Shown piece after piece: positions 41,911 through 50,480 of a stretch of 64,000 nucleotides of DNA; the first letter of the stretch is position 1; every line of letters starts with the position of its first letter. Both the position numbers and the translations under genes were made by a program. The stretch covers positions 186,001 through 250,000 of the forward strand of contig NZ_VLIY01000002.1 of NCBI RefSeq assembly GCF_007489285.1, given 5' to 3'. The notes under the pieces were generated by a model, which saw only the letters and a list, made by a program, of their open reading frames with translations, ran no database searches and had not been told where the DNA came from. Source of the DNA: Skermania sp. ID1734. Its GTDB lineage: Bacteria; Actinomycetota; Actinomycetes; Mycobacteriales; Mycobacteriaceae.

Positions 41911-41925
41911 ATGAGGAGCCCTCAT
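41911..41925. promoter_or_regulatory. Inverted repeat upstream of KAS III gene
   Basis: ATGAGG-AGC-CCTCAT, perfect six-base arms around a 3-nt centre in an AT-rich patch 64 bp upstream of the ATG. This suits a repressor site over the KAS III promoter; it lies beyond the stop of the aldehyde dehydrogenase (42022). Confidence 0.4.
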
Positions 41926-42021
41926 ATTAAAACGAAATCAGCGCGTCGGGCGAGTGTGGCCGGGCGGATCGACCTTCACCGGCCGGCCGAGGCGGAAAAC
42001 CGCCAGGCTCGGCGCGAAAAC

Positions 42022-43365
42022 CTAGCCGCCCGGCGGCGACCAGTGCACCACTTTCATCGCCGTCATCTCGTCGAGCAGTTCGGGGCCGTATCCGAAACCC
42101 ATGCCGCTGGCCCGTCGCGGTTCCGCGCTTCCGCCGGGCGCCCCGCCGAACACCGCGTTGATCTTCACAGTTCCCACCGTCAAGGTGCGCCATGCTTCTT
42201 GCGCATGGGCCATGTTCGGCGTCAGCACCGTCGCGGCAAGGCCGTAGCTGTCATCGTTTGCCTCTGCGAGTGCGGTTTCGAAGTCCGGGACGGTCCGGAC
42301 GGGCGCGAGCGGCCCGAACGTCTCTTCTTGAAAGACAAGCATTTGCGGGGTGCAGTCCGTCAGCACCGTCGGGGGGTAGAAGGCCCCATGCCCGTCCGTC
42401 CGTGCTCCGCCGACCAGCACACGAGCCCCGCATTCGACGGCGTCCGTCACGTGCCGGTGCACTACGTCGAGCTGCCGTTCATCCACTAGTGGGCCGATGC
42501 GCGCCGCCCAGACTCGCGCTTCGTCGACAAGGGCGCTCGTGAAGGCATCGGCAATCGTGTCGACGACGAAAATCCGCTCGACCGACACGCAGATCTGACC
42601 GGCATTGGCAAAGGCGCCCAATGCTGCTTGGCCTGCGGCCCAGGACGGGTCCAGGCCCTCATCGACGATCAGTGCGTCGTTTCCGCCGTTTTCGAGGATG
42701 GCTTTGGCGCCGCGTTCGGCGCACGTCTTGGCTATCTCGTGTCCCGTTCGGCTGCTGCCGACGTGTGCCACCACGTCGACATCGGGGGCTGCCGCCAGTT
42801 GCTCGCCGACCGAACCGTCACCGTCGAGGATCTCGAGCACACCGTCGGGCAGGTGTTGGGCAATCAACTCGGCGAACCGCCGGCCGGTGCGCGGGCATCG
42901 CTCACTCGGCTTGTGCACCACGGTGTTTCCCGTGACCAGCGCCGCGCCCAGCAGGCCGGCAGCAACGGCGACCGGGTCGTTCCACGGCGTCAGCACGGCC
43001 GCAACACCGCGCGGCTGTGGAAGCATGAGGTCCGTTGCCGAGCAACCGCCTTGCAGCGTGCGCCCACGGTGCAGTGGTCCGAGTTCGGCGTACTGGACAA
43101 GAGTGCCGACGCCTGCTTCCACGCCGCCACGGGCATCGTCGATCAGCTTGCCGGTTTCGCTTTCGTTGAGTGCGGCCAGCTCGCCTGCGGCATCGCGCAC
43201 ATCCGCAGCGGCGTCGTGAAGGGCTTTGGCCCGTTCGGCGGCAGGTGTTCGCGACCAGTCGGAGAACGCGGCGCGGGCACGCTTCACCGCGTCGAGACAG
43301 GTCGCGGAGTCGGCGACGGCGACTTCGGAAACGATGTCACCGGTGCGGGGGTTTCGGACGGTCAT
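42022..43365 (-). CDS. Aldehyde dehydrogenase family protein
   Basis: 447 aa. NAD-dependent ALDH fold: LTPWNDPVAVAAGLLGAALVTGNTVVHKPSE (cofactor site), catalytic Cys in NAGQICVSVERIF, general-base Glu in AKAILENGGNDALIV, and QEETFGPLAPV. The Glu motif ENGG replaces the common ELGG. Start ATG 43365 is chosen as the first residue of the conserved N-terminus; no strong ribosome site is visible. An operator-like inverted repeat lies at 43425-43456. It could oxidise a fatty aldehyde for the neighbouring lipid pathway, or be independent. Confidence 0.85.
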   Translation of the reverse strand: MTVRNPRTGDIVSEVAVADSATCLDAVKRARAAFSDWSRTPAAERAKALHDAAADVRDAAGELAALNESETGKLIDDARGGVEAGVGTLVQYAELGPLHRGRTLQGGCSATDLMLPQPRGVAAVLTPWNDPVAVAAGLLGAALVTGNTVVHKPSERCPRTGRRFAELIAQHLPDGVLEILDGDGSVGEQLAAAPDVDVVAHVGSSRTGHEIAKTCAERGAKAILENGGNDALIVDEGLDPSWAAGQAALGAFANAGQICVSVERIFVVDTIADAFTSALVDEARVWAARIGPLVDERQLDVVHRHVTDAVECGARVLVGGARTDGHGAFYPPTVLTDCTPQMLVFQEETFGPLAPVRTVPDFETALAEANDDSYGLAATVLTPNMAHAQEAWRTLTVGTVKINAVFGGAPGGSAEPRRASGMGFGYGPELLDEMTAMKVVHWSPPGG

Positions 43366-43424
43366 CGACTGTGGCACGCCACCGCTTACCCGGCTCGAGG
43401 ACCGGCAACACCTCGGGAGGGTTG

Positions 43425-43456
43425 TTGCCGCATCGGTGATCATCCGTCGGCGGCAA
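43425..43456. promoter_or_regulatory. Inverted repeat upstream of aldehyde dehydrogenase gene
   Basis: TTGCCGC (43425-43431) and GCGGCAA (43450-43456) are exact reverse complements 18 bp apart, with GATC near the centre. They are 60-91 bp upstream of the ATG. Likely an operator; the protein is unknown. Confidence 0.35.
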
Positions 43457-43545
43457 TAACCACACCGGTGAACACGGTTGCCGGGCCGCGGGGCTGGGTA
43501 ACCGAACTGCGGAGACAAGTCACGCACGAGAGGAGGTGACTTGGC

Positions 43546-43638
43546 ATGGGACTCGGGTTTGCGCCAGATGTGTTGTATTCCGGGCTCGCTGCTGCGGTCA
43601 ACGTCCTGCTTGGAGGAACGGTGACGAGCCAGCGTTAG
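43546..43638 (+). CDS. 30-residue small protein with perfect Shine-Dalgarno sequence
   Basis: ATG 43546 to TAG 43636-43638. AGGAGGTGA (43531-43539), fully complementary to the 16S rRNA tail, ends 6 nt before the ATG. The peptide is mostly hydrophobic (FAPDVLYSGLAAAVNVLLGG) with a polar TSQR end, consistent with a short membrane-associated helix. It stands between divergent ALDH and convergent PPOX genes. No family recognised. The ribosome site is the best in the window, so expression is likely. Confidence 0.55.
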   Translation: MGLGFAPDVLYSGLAAAVNVLLGGTVTSQR

Positions 43639-43642
43639 GGAG

Positions 43643-44020
43643 TTAAATTCCGAACGCGATCACTCGCTCCGGGTGGATCCGAATAAGGGCACCCGACATT
43701 CCCGGTCGCAGTGGCGGCTCATCTCGCAGGGCCTCGGCGTACCCGCGGATCTCCACGCACCGCACCTGCCACGGGTCGACCGAGGGTAGATCATCGACCA
43801 CGAACGCCACCCGGTTGTTATTGGCCAGGTTGCGAAACTTCTTGCTGTGCGCCAGATTGCGACCGCCGACGTCGATGGTGCCCAATTCAGCGTTGTAGCG
43901 GAAACCGACTGGATTGTTCTGGGGTGCACCGTCGCGGTCGACCGTTGCGAGGCGGCCGAGGCGCTGGGTACGAAGGTAGGCGACTTGGTCGTCGCTGAGC
44001 GTCTGGTGCGTAGTTGGCAT
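43643..44020 (-). CDS. PPOX-class F420-dependent oxidoreductase
   Basis: 125 aa split-barrel protein. LRTQRLGRLATVDRDGAPQNNPVGFRYN at the start, and KFRNLANNNRVAFVVDDL then RCVEIRGYAEAL, are typical of pyridoxamine-oxidase-like F420 enzymes. It would reduce a small substrate with F420H2. The ATG at 44020 has no clear ribosome site, so a leaderless mRNA is possible. It is 34 bp downstream of the ABC-F stop on the same strand. Confidence 0.8.
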   Translation of the reverse strand: MPTTHQTLSDDQVAYLRTQRLGRLATVDRDGAPQNNPVGFRYNAELGTIDVGGRNLAHSKKFRNLANNNRVAFVVDDLPSVDPWQVRCVEIRGYAEALRDEPPLRPGMSGALIRIHPERVIAFGI

Positions 44021-44054
44021 AGCCGCCACGGTAGAACCTGAACCACGCTCGAGG

Positions 44055-45638
44055 TCAAGCCGAGAGTCGTAATCCATCGACGGTCAGTTCCGCCCAACGC
44101 GTTATTCCGAGCCGCTCGAGAAAATCGATGTCGTGACTGACAACCAATAGTGCACCGCGGAAGCTGTTGAGCGCCTGAGTCAGGTGCTCGCGACTCGCCA
44201 GGTCCAGATTGTTCGTCGGCTCATCGAGCATGAGGAACTGTGGCGCGGGCTCACCGAGGAGCAGGGTTGCAAGCGCCGCCCGCAGGCGCTCGCCACCCGA
44301 CATCGACTTCGCCGGCACGTCGGCGTCAGCACCGCGAAACAGGAAGCGCGCCAACTGCGCCCGAATCGCCTGGGGATCGGCGTGCGGGGCCTTGCGAGCG
44401 ACATTCTCCAACACCGACATGTCCTCGTCGAAAATGTCGAGTCGTTGCGGGAGCATTCGCCACGGCACCCAAGGTCCGGCGGCGGCGATAGCTTCGAGCA
44501 ATGTCGTTTTCCCGACTCCGTTCGGTCCGGTGAGCGCGATTCGTTCCGGACCGTCGATCGACAGCGACACAGTCGGTCCACAGGGTAGTCGCCGATCGTT
44601 CAGCTCGACCACCTGCTGACCTGAATAGAGTTGAGTCGCCGGAAGTTCCACTCTGATCTCGCGGTCATCGCGCAACTGGCGTTCCTTGTCCGCCAGGGCC
44701 GACCGGGCCGAATCCAGCGCCTCGACATGGTTGTTACGAAGTTTGCCCGCCGATTCTTGCGCCTGCATCCTGCGCAGCCCCATCACGATCTTCGGCTCCC
44801 GCTTCTGCGCGAACATCTTCTTGCCGTACCGGTTTCGTCGATCCAGTTTGATTCGGGCTTCGGTCAACTCGCGACTTTGCCGTCGTACGTTGCGACGTGC
44901 GTCGGCGACCGCCGCCTGTGCGGCTTCTTGTTCGGCGTCGATGGCTTGCTCGTAGTCGGTGAAATTCCCGCCGAACTGGCGAATCTGGCCACTGCGCAGT
45001 TCCGCGATCGTGTCCATCCGATCGAGCAGTTCCCGGTCGTGGCTGACCAGCACAAGCACGCCGGTGAACTGTTGCACCGCGTCGTACAGCCGATGACGAG
45101 CGGACCGGTCCAGGTTGTTTGTCGGTTCATCGAGCAACAACACTGCTGGTTCAGCCAGCAGCAGCGCACTCAGCGCCACCAGTACCGTTTCCCCGCCCGA
45201 GAGGGTAGCGACTGTGCGGTCGAGATCGGCTGCGCTCCCGATGATCTGGTCGAGACCCAGCTGGGCGAGTACTGCTATCGCGCGTTCCTCGACATCCCAG
45301 CGACCGCCGACAACGTCGAAGTCATTCTCGTTGGTCGACCCGGCTTCGATCCGGTGCAACGCTTTCCGGTAGGGGGCGATGCCCAGCATTTCATCGATGC
45401 GCGTTCGGGAGCGCAGAATGATTTGTTGCGGTAGGTAGCCGACGTCGCCGGAAACGGTGACCGACCCGCGTTCAGGTTGCAGCTCGCCAGCGATCAGGCG
45501 CAAGAGTGTTGATTTACCGGACCCGTTGAGACCGACCAAGCCCGTCCGGACGGCGCCGAACATGGTGTTCAGGGAGTCGAACTGTCGTGTGCCGTCGGGC
45601 CAACTGAACCCGAGATTGGAAATTGCGATATGCGGCAT
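44055..45638 (-). CDS. ABC-F ribosomal protection-type ATPase
   Basis: 527 aa, two ATPase domains in one chain without membrane segments. First: GLNGSGKST and LSGGETVLVALS; second: GPNGVGKTT and MSGGERLRAALA. They are joined by a basic linker of about 80 aa (RRNVRRQSREL..KKMFAQKREPKI), the ribosome-contacting part. ABC-F proteins remove antibiotics from, or act on, the ribosome. ATG 45638 has CTGGAG 7 nt upstream, partly paired with an upstream leader segment, which suggests inducible translation. It is the likely partner of the esterase as a resistance-type function. Confidence 0.9.
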   Translation of the reverse strand: MPHIAISNLGFSWPDGTRQFDSLNTMFGAVRTGLVGLNGSGKSTLLRLIAGELQPERGSVTVSGDVGYLPQQIILRSRTRIDEMLGIAPYRKALHRIEAGSTNENDFDVVGGRWDVEERAIAVLAQLGLDQIIGSAADLDRTVATLSGGETVLVALSALLLAEPAVLLLDEPTNNLDRSARHRLYDAVQQFTGVLVLVSHDRELLDRMDTIAELRSGQIRQFGGNFTDYEQAIDAEQEAAQAAVADARRNVRRQSRELTEARIKLDRRNRYGKKMFAQKREPKIVMGLRRMQAQESAGKLRNNHVEALDSARSALADKERQLRDDREIRVELPATQLYSGQQVVELNDRRLPCGPTVSLSIDGPERIALTGPNGVGKTTLLEAIAAAGPWVPWRMLPQRLDIFDEDMSVLENVARKAPHADPQAIRAQLARFLFRGADADVPAKSMSGGERLRAALATLLLGEPAPQFLMLDEPTNNLDLASREHLTQALNSFRGALLVVSHDIDFLERLGITRWAELTVDGLRLSA

Positions 45639-45648
45639 GCGAATTCTC

Positions 45649-45722
45649 CAGAGGTTGCTGCGGATACAGCGCGCGAATGCGGCTGAGTGGCATCGACCAC
45701 GCCGAGCGCGCGGTCACCTCTG
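45649..45722 (-). promoter_or_regulatory. Attenuator-like leader of the ABC-F gene
   Basis: In the mRNA, CAGAGGU (45722-45716) can pair with ACCUCUG (45655-45649), whose end overlaps the first G of the Shine-Dalgarno GGAG (45649-45646). A five-codon frame UUG-CUC-UUU-CAG-AGG-UGA (45731-45714) covers the first arm and is preceded by GGGAG. A ribosome stalled there would free the start site. A possible promoter (TTGCTC, 16 nt, TAGGGA) lies about 20-50 bp further upstream. Pairing is seen directly; function is inferred. Confidence 0.45.
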
Positions 45723-45804
45723 AAAGAGCAAGTGTCCTTCTCCCTACACCGAACAATGACTTGAGCAACGGTACGCAGTGCCGAACAGGCCGGCAATCGA
45801 ATTT

Positions 45805-47286
45805 TCAGCGTCGTGCCGTCTGGGTCGCGAGCTGTTCGATGATCCGGCCAGCGGTATCGCGCTGTTGCTGATAGAGCAGTCCGTAGGTGAACCCGTTTTC
45901 TCCCTCGACCGTGCCCGCGCGGGTGCCGAGACGCCGCAGCAGGTCCGCGGTACTCGTGGCGAGGTCCCAGGCGGCAAGCGCTTCGTGAATGTTCTTGTGC
46001 GACTTGCGCATCTTCCGTCGATTCTTCTTGTCGACGAGCCTCGCCGTCATGTCGCTGGCGTAGCGTGCAGACAGCAGCGCTTCGTAGCCGTCCCGGATCT
46101 CGCTGTCGTCGGGTGTCGTAAGAGCAGTCACGAGGCGATCCTCAGCAGCGCGAGCGAGCCGATTGACACGCTTGCGCAGTACTTTTCCGGTGAGCGCGTG
46201 ATTCACCGGGGAGCGGCGTGACCAGTTCGACAGCATCGTCAACGTGTTCTGGTATCGGGAGGACTGCATCGCTTGGTGAAGCGCCGTCCGGTGATCGCGT
46301 TCACGAGCCGCCATCTCAGAGGAGACCCGGGCTCGCACCGGTCCGAGAACCAACTGGTCCCCGAGCGTGGCAACGGCCTCATCCAGCAGCTTCGACTGGG
46401 CGCGTTGGTGCCTGACGGCCCGCAGTAGTCCGCGTAACCAGGCAAGATCGGCCACTATGGTGGCGTGATCATCAGTCTCCAGCACATGATCACCCAATTG
46501 GACTGCGGCACTGAGATATTCAACTGCGGTCAGTTGCTGGGCAAAGCCGTCGTCGTCCCGACGGATCTGCAGGTCGGCGTGGAAGAACGCTGCTATCTGC
46601 GCAGCGACCGCAGCGCCGAGGTCGCGACACGTCCTGGTTTCGGCGTGCACCGGTGACGCGGCGGTGTAGCCGAGAGCGTGTGCAAGTTTCGACGGGTCTG
46701 GGGACGGTTCGGCGCCCGCGGTGCGGAGACGCTGCTGCACGGCACGGACGACCGTCGGTGCCGCGTGTCCAAGTTCGATCTCCACCTCACGCCACGAGCG
46801 CGCAGTCGCCGTCGGACCGACGACCGTGGCAGACACGCTGTCGTCATCGAGGTCGAAGAGCACCTTTCCGTCGGTGCCGCGGTAACGATGACGCGTGCGG
46901 TGGGTGCTGATGATCGCCACCAAGGAGAGCGGCTTGCCGAGGCGCGCGCCCCACAGTGGATCGGCGAGTTCCGCTGGAACTGCGGCGGCGGCGTCGGCGT
47001 TGACATGCAGCTCTTGGCGAGCGCTGGTGGTCTCCTCGTCCGTTACCGAGTTGGGTTGCGGAATCTTTGCCTGCCATCCGGTTTCCGCCTCATCGCCGCG
47101 CCGGAACCGCAGTGTGATGCCGTGCGCCAGCAGATCATGCTCGGCGGTGTCGTAGTACGAATTCTCTAATTCGAGGGTTTCGACCTCGGGTTGCACGCCA
47201 TCCGTGATGTCGTCGAATGACGGAAGGACGGCGGCCGGGGCGATCGACCATTTGGACTCACGCTCGAGGTACATGCCGGAATTCAT
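45805..47286 (-). CDS. CYTH-CHAD domain protein
   Basis: 493 aa. The N-terminal CYTH domain (about 1-200) starts with the ERESKW motif and has FDLDDDSV and EVEIELGH acidic strands that bind triphosphate and metal. The C-terminal CHAD domain (about 225-490) is helical and His/Arg-rich, a polyphosphate-binding unit. Together they suggest a polyphosphate-associated phosphatase or binding role. ATG 47286 follows AGGAG; a GTG one codon earlier is possible. Divergent from csbD-like gene. Confidence 0.88.
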   Translation of the reverse strand: MNSGMYLERESKWSIAPAAVLPSFDDITDGVQPEVETLELENSYYDTAEHDLLAHGITLRFRRGDEAETGWQAKIPQPNSVTDEETTSARQELHVNADAAAAVPAELADPLWGARLGKPLSLVAIISTHRTRHRYRGTDGKVLFDLDDDSVSATVVGPTATARSWREVEIELGHAAPTVVRAVQQRLRTAGAEPSPDPSKLAHALGYTAASPVHAETRTCRDLGAAVAAQIAAFFHADLQIRRDDDGFAQQLTAVEYLSAAVQLGDHVLETDDHATIVADLAWLRGLLRAVRHQRAQSKLLDEAVATLGDQLVLGPVRARVSSEMAARERDHRTALHQAMQSSRYQNTLTMLSNWSRRSPVNHALTGKVLRKRVNRLARAAEDRLVTALTTPDDSEIRDGYEALLSARYASDMTARLVDKKNRRKMRKSHKNIHEALAAWDLATSTADLLRRLGTRAGTVEGENGFTYGLLYQQQRDTAGRIIEQLATQTARR

Positions 47287-47420
47287 CACCTACTCCTGTG
47301 GCTGCGGCGTACCCATTGCCTCGCCGCGACTAACCCGGGATAAGTACCTCTGATTAAGAAGCGATCGGCTTGGGTACTACCGGCGCGCTGGGCGCAACGA
47401 TGATGGTCGCGGAGGCAATC

Positions 47421-47594
47421 ATGAGCGGAATGGACAAGGCCAGGAACAAGTTCGATGAACTGACCGGCAAGGCCAAGCAGAAGTATGGCGAGGCGACCGG
47501 CAATGCCAGCGTGGAAGCCAGGGGCCGGCGTCGGCGCGTCGGCGGGAACCTCCGGCAGGCCGGCCAGAAGATCAAGGACGCCTTCAAGAGGTAG
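47421..47594 (+). CDS. CsbD-family stress protein
   Basis: 57 aa. MDKARNKFDELTGKAKQKYG then EATGN match the CsbD helical repeat; the C-terminal half is more basic (RGRRRRVGG). Start ATG 47421 has GGAGG 5 nt upstream; an earlier in-frame ATG has none. CsbD proteins belong to general stress regulons. A GGGTAC word at 47372-47377 could be a stress-sigma -10 but no GTTT -35 is at the right distance. Confidence 0.8.
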   Translation: MSGMDKARNKFDELTGKAKQKYGEATGNASVEARGRRRRVGGNLRQAGQKIKDAFKR

Positions 47595-47684
47595 CCTGCC
47601 GGAAAAGTTCGCACATAGACCGATGAGTTTCGATGCAAGGCCGAGTCATATGTGGTGTCCTTTCCCAAAACCAGGAGGCACACC

Positions 47685-48074
47685 ATGTCCAGCACCAAGA
47701 CCGGCCTTACATCGATCAGCCTCGTTTGCGTCCCCACGCCCGACCAGGACAAGGCCGTCGCGTTCTACGAGTCGCTCGGCTTCGAGAAGCGGACCGACGA
47801 GCCATTCGGCGGAGGCTACCGTTGGATTGAGGTGTACCTGCCGGAAAGCAACACCGGAATCGCCTTGGCGCCGCCACCCCCACAGGGCGGGCCGGTCGAG
47901 CCGGCGGAGACCGGAATTACGCTGACCACCAACGACATCGACGCGACCCACGAGGCGATGAAGGAGGTCGGTGTCGACGTGGACGCACAGGTGTCGCGGA
48001 TGGGGGAGCCGGTGCCGCCGATGTTCTGGTTCCGCGATCCGACGGGTCACACGCTGATGGTCGTGGAGTCCTGA
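47685..48074 (+). CDS. VOC-family glyoxalase-like protein
   Basis: 129 aa single VOC domain: ISLVCVPTPDQDKAVAFYESLGFEKRTD, GGGYRWIEV, and FWFRDPTGHTLMVVES with a Glu ligand position. The first metal His position is Val, so metal binding may be altered. AGGAGG precedes the ATG by 6 nt. Its TGA overlaps the probable CTG start of the sigma factor gene, so the two are co-expressed, a pairing seen with SigG-type sigma genes. Confidence 0.85.
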   Translation: MSSTKTGLTSISLVCVPTPDQDKAVAFYESLGFEKRTDEPFGGGYRWIEVYLPESNTGIALAPPPPQGGPVEPAETGITLTTNDIDATHEAMKEVGVDVDAQVSRMGEPVPPMFWFRDPTGHTLMVVES

Positions 48075-49141
48075 TCGTCGACGCAGAAGCGGGCCGCGAG
48101 TTCACCGAACTCGTCGAGCAGCACCGGGCCGAACTCCATGCACATTGCTACCGCATGCTCGGCTCGGTGCACGACGCCGAGGATGCCCTGCAGGAGACCT
48201 TTATCCGCGCGTGGCGCGGTGCGGCTGGGCTGCGAGACGCCGACTCGGGTCGATCCTGGCTCTACAAGATCGCGACGAACGTCTGCCTCACCGAACTCGA
48301 ACGCCGCCGCCGACGGGTGCTGCCGCACGACTTCTCCCCGGCCGCCGAGCGCGGGACGCCACCGGGGATGCCGGTTACCGAGTCGGTCTGGCTGGACCCG
48401 TACCCCGATCAGGCGATCGGCCTGCTGGCCGGCAAGGCCGGTCCGGAGGCACACTACGAGCAACGCGAAAGCATCGAACTTGCTTTCGTTGCTGCCCTGC
48501 AACATCTTCCGGCCAATCAGCGCGCCGTGCTGATTCTTCGTGATGTGCTTGGTTTCAGCGCTAACGAGGCCGCGACGATGCTCGCTACCTCGGTTGCCTC
48601 GATCAACAGCGCGCTGCAACGGGCCCGCGCCGCGGTGTCCGAACGGGTGCCTGAGCGCACCCAGCAAGCGAACCTCCGGGCACTCGGCGATCGCGCACTC
48701 CAAGATCTCGTCGACCGGTACGTGCTGGCGTGGGAACGCTGCGACGTCTCCGCGTTCACCGCCATGCTCGTCGAGGACGCGACCTTCGCCATGCCGCCGC
48801 TGGCCACTTGGTACACCCCGCGCGACGTCATCGCCGAATGGGCGCGAACGTCACCGCTGTCCGGGGCATGGCGGTGGAAGACCGTGCGCACGCAGGCGAA
48901 CGGTCAGCCAGCGCTGGGCTTCTACAGCTGGGATGATGCGGCCGGCGCGTACTTGCCGTTCGCGCTCAACGTGTTGACGCTGCGCGGCGGGCTCATCAGC
49001 GACGTCACTGCCTTCATCGTCCGCTCGACCGAGGCTACCGAGCCCGAGGCGTACCAGAACTTCCCCAACGAGCCCTTCGACGCCTCGCGCTATTCCTCCG
49101 CGTTCACGAGATTCGGGCTGCCGGAGCGGATCGGCGCCTGA
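48071..49141 (+). CDS. SigG-like ECF sigma factor with C-terminal SnoaL-like domain
   Basis: 356 aa from CTG 48071. Region 2: FTELVEQHRAELHAHCYRML and AEDALQETFIRAWRG. Region 4: LPANQRAVLILRDVLGFSANEAATML, then SVASINSALQRARAAV. The last about 130 aa are a SnoaL-like domain (YVLAWERCDVSAFTAMLVEDATF, ANGQPALGFYSW), the SigG/ECF56 design in which this domain modulates activity. The first ATG (48155) would cut region 2.1. Upstream in-frame codons offer only CTG 48071, overlapping the VOC stop as CTGA. An ATC at 48074 is another possibility. Confidence 0.8.
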   Translation: MIVDAEAGREFTELVEQHRAELHAHCYRMLGSVHDAEDALQETFIRAWRGAAGLRDADSGRSWLYKIATNVCLTELERRRRRVLPHDFSPAAERGTPPGMPVTESVWLDPYPDQAIGLLAGKAGPEAHYEQRESIELAFVAALQHLPANQRAVLILRDVLGFSANEAATMLATSVASINSALQRARAAVSERVPERTQQANLRALGDRALQDLVDRYVLAWERCDVSAFTAMLVEDATFAMPPLATWYTPRDVIAEWARTSPLSGAWRWKTVRTQANGQPALGFYSWDDAAGAYLPFALNVLTLRGGLISDVTAFIVRSTEATEPEAYQNFPNEPFDASRYSSAFTRFGLPERIGA

Positions 49142-49148
49142 TCAACCC

Positions 49149-49799
49149 TCAGATCGGCCGGAACCCGGCGCCCACGCCACCGCGGGCATTGATGTCGCCG
49201 ATGATGGAGGCGATGTTCGTCCCCACTTCCGGGCCGAGACAGGCCACGAGAAGGTAGGCATTGACCATCGCGACCAACGTGGTGCCGTTGACGACGGGCG
49301 AGCCCGAGTCGCCTTCGATGACGCACATCTGCGAGTATGTTTCGGTCCCCGCGCCGAAGACGTCGCCATAGTCCAGCCCGCAGGTGCTCCCGGTGGTCCG
49401 GCCCTGCTTGCAGACGATGTTGCCGAACTGCGGCGGTCCGCCGATACCGGTAATGGTGGTGTTACCGATGCGGTTCACCGGCACAACCGCCGACGGGTTG
49501 AAGGTGATCACTGCATAGTCCAGGTCGGAATTGGTGTAGTCGAACGTGCCAACCGTGCCTGCGGACTGATTGGACTCGGACACCACCTGTGATCCGCCGT
49601 TGCCGCAATGGCCGGCAGTGATGCCGACAAGACGCCCAGCGTTGTCGTGGCCGATTGTGGTGAGAGTGCACTCGAATTCGCCGTCGATGATAATTCCGGA
49701 GCCGCCGCCGAGGACGGCCGGAGCAGCGTGCGCGGGCCCCATTCCCACCAGCAACATAGAACACAGAGCGACGGTGAAAACTGCGAGCCTGCTGAACAT
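49149..49799 (-). CDS. Secreted chymotrypsin-like serine protease
   Basis: 216 aa. A signal peptide ends AHA near residue 25. Catalytic triad: His in GITAGHCG, Asp in SDLDYAVI, Ser in EGDSGSPVV. Three probable disulfides: C44 region/HCG, KQG..TCG, MCVIEG..ACLG. No propeptide of the streptogrisin size is seen. TGGAGCG precedes ATG 49799. It would act outside the cell or in the cell wall. Convergent with the sigma factor gene, 7-bp gap. Confidence 0.85.
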   Translation of the reverse strand: MFSRLAVFTVALCSMLLVGMGPAHAAPAVLGGGSGIIIDGEFECTLTTIGHDNAGRLVGITAGHCGNGGSQVVSESNQSAGTVGTFDYTNSDLDYAVITFNPSAVVPVNRIGNTTITGIGGPPQFGNIVCKQGRTTGSTCGLDYGDVFGAGTETYSQMCVIEGDSGSPVVNGTTLVAMVNAYLLVACLGPEVGTNIASIIGDINARGGVGAGFRPI

Positions 49800-49914
49800 T
49801 TCGCGCTCCAGGGGTCAGCGTCGTGCACTCCGCACGGATTACAGATTAGGCGTTGCGCGTATTTCTCAAACCTAATCCAGCCGGCGACTTTGCGGCCCGC
49901 GTATTTTGTCCCGA

Positions 49915-50328
49915 TTAATATTGCTGCGGATACTGCGCCTGCGCCGGTTGCTGCTGCTGGTGATGCTGCGGAGGCTGGTTTGCCGGCACGACATACACGG
50001 CAGTTCCGTAGGCCGCGATTTCGCTCGCGGTGCCTCCGATTTCATTGCAATCGAACCGCATGGCAAGCACCGCGTTGGCGCCCTTGGCCATGGCTTCCTG
50101 ACAGAGCCTGCCGAGCGCCTCCTGCCGGGATTCGGCCAGCAATTTGCTCAGCCCCTTGAGTTCGCCACCGGCCATCGCCTTGAAGCCGGCGCCCATGTTG
50201 GAGAAGGCGTTTCGGCTGCGGACGGTGAGGCCGAACACCTCGCCCATGACGTGCGTGACCCGATAGCCGGGCACGTCGTTCATTGTGGACAGCAAGATCG
50301 GAAACTGTTGCGAATTCGGTTGTCCCAT
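49915..50328 (-). CDS. YbjQ/DUF74-family protein
   Basis: 137 aa. YRVTHVMGEVFGLTVRSRN, then GLSKLLAESRQEALGRLCQEA, GANAVLAMRFDCNE and AAYGTAVYVVP form the pentameric YbjQ fold. A Gln/Pro-rich tail of about 20 aa follows. Function unknown, sometimes labelled heavy-metal-binding. Start ATG 50328 is the first residue of a sensible N-terminus; a longer in-frame extension is divergent and unlikely. It is divergent from the AraC gene. Confidence 0.85.
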   Translation of the reverse strand: MGQPNSQQFPILLSTMNDVPGYRVTHVMGEVFGLTVRSRNAFSNMGAGFKAMAGGELKGLSKLLAESRQEALGRLCQEAMAKGANAVLAMRFDCNEIGGTASEIAAYGTAVYVVPANQPPQHHQQQQPAQAQYPQQY

Positions 50329-50480
50329 CGCAGCAGAATAATCACTCGAGACCGGACAAGTCAGGACAAACGTGCCCCCCGCTTTCACTGCGCCATCTTC
50401 AGCGAGCGACCGCGTTCTCGTAATAGGCTCGGAGGTCGAAGAGTTACTCTTTTCGGCAATGCGAGCGAAAGGCGCAGACG

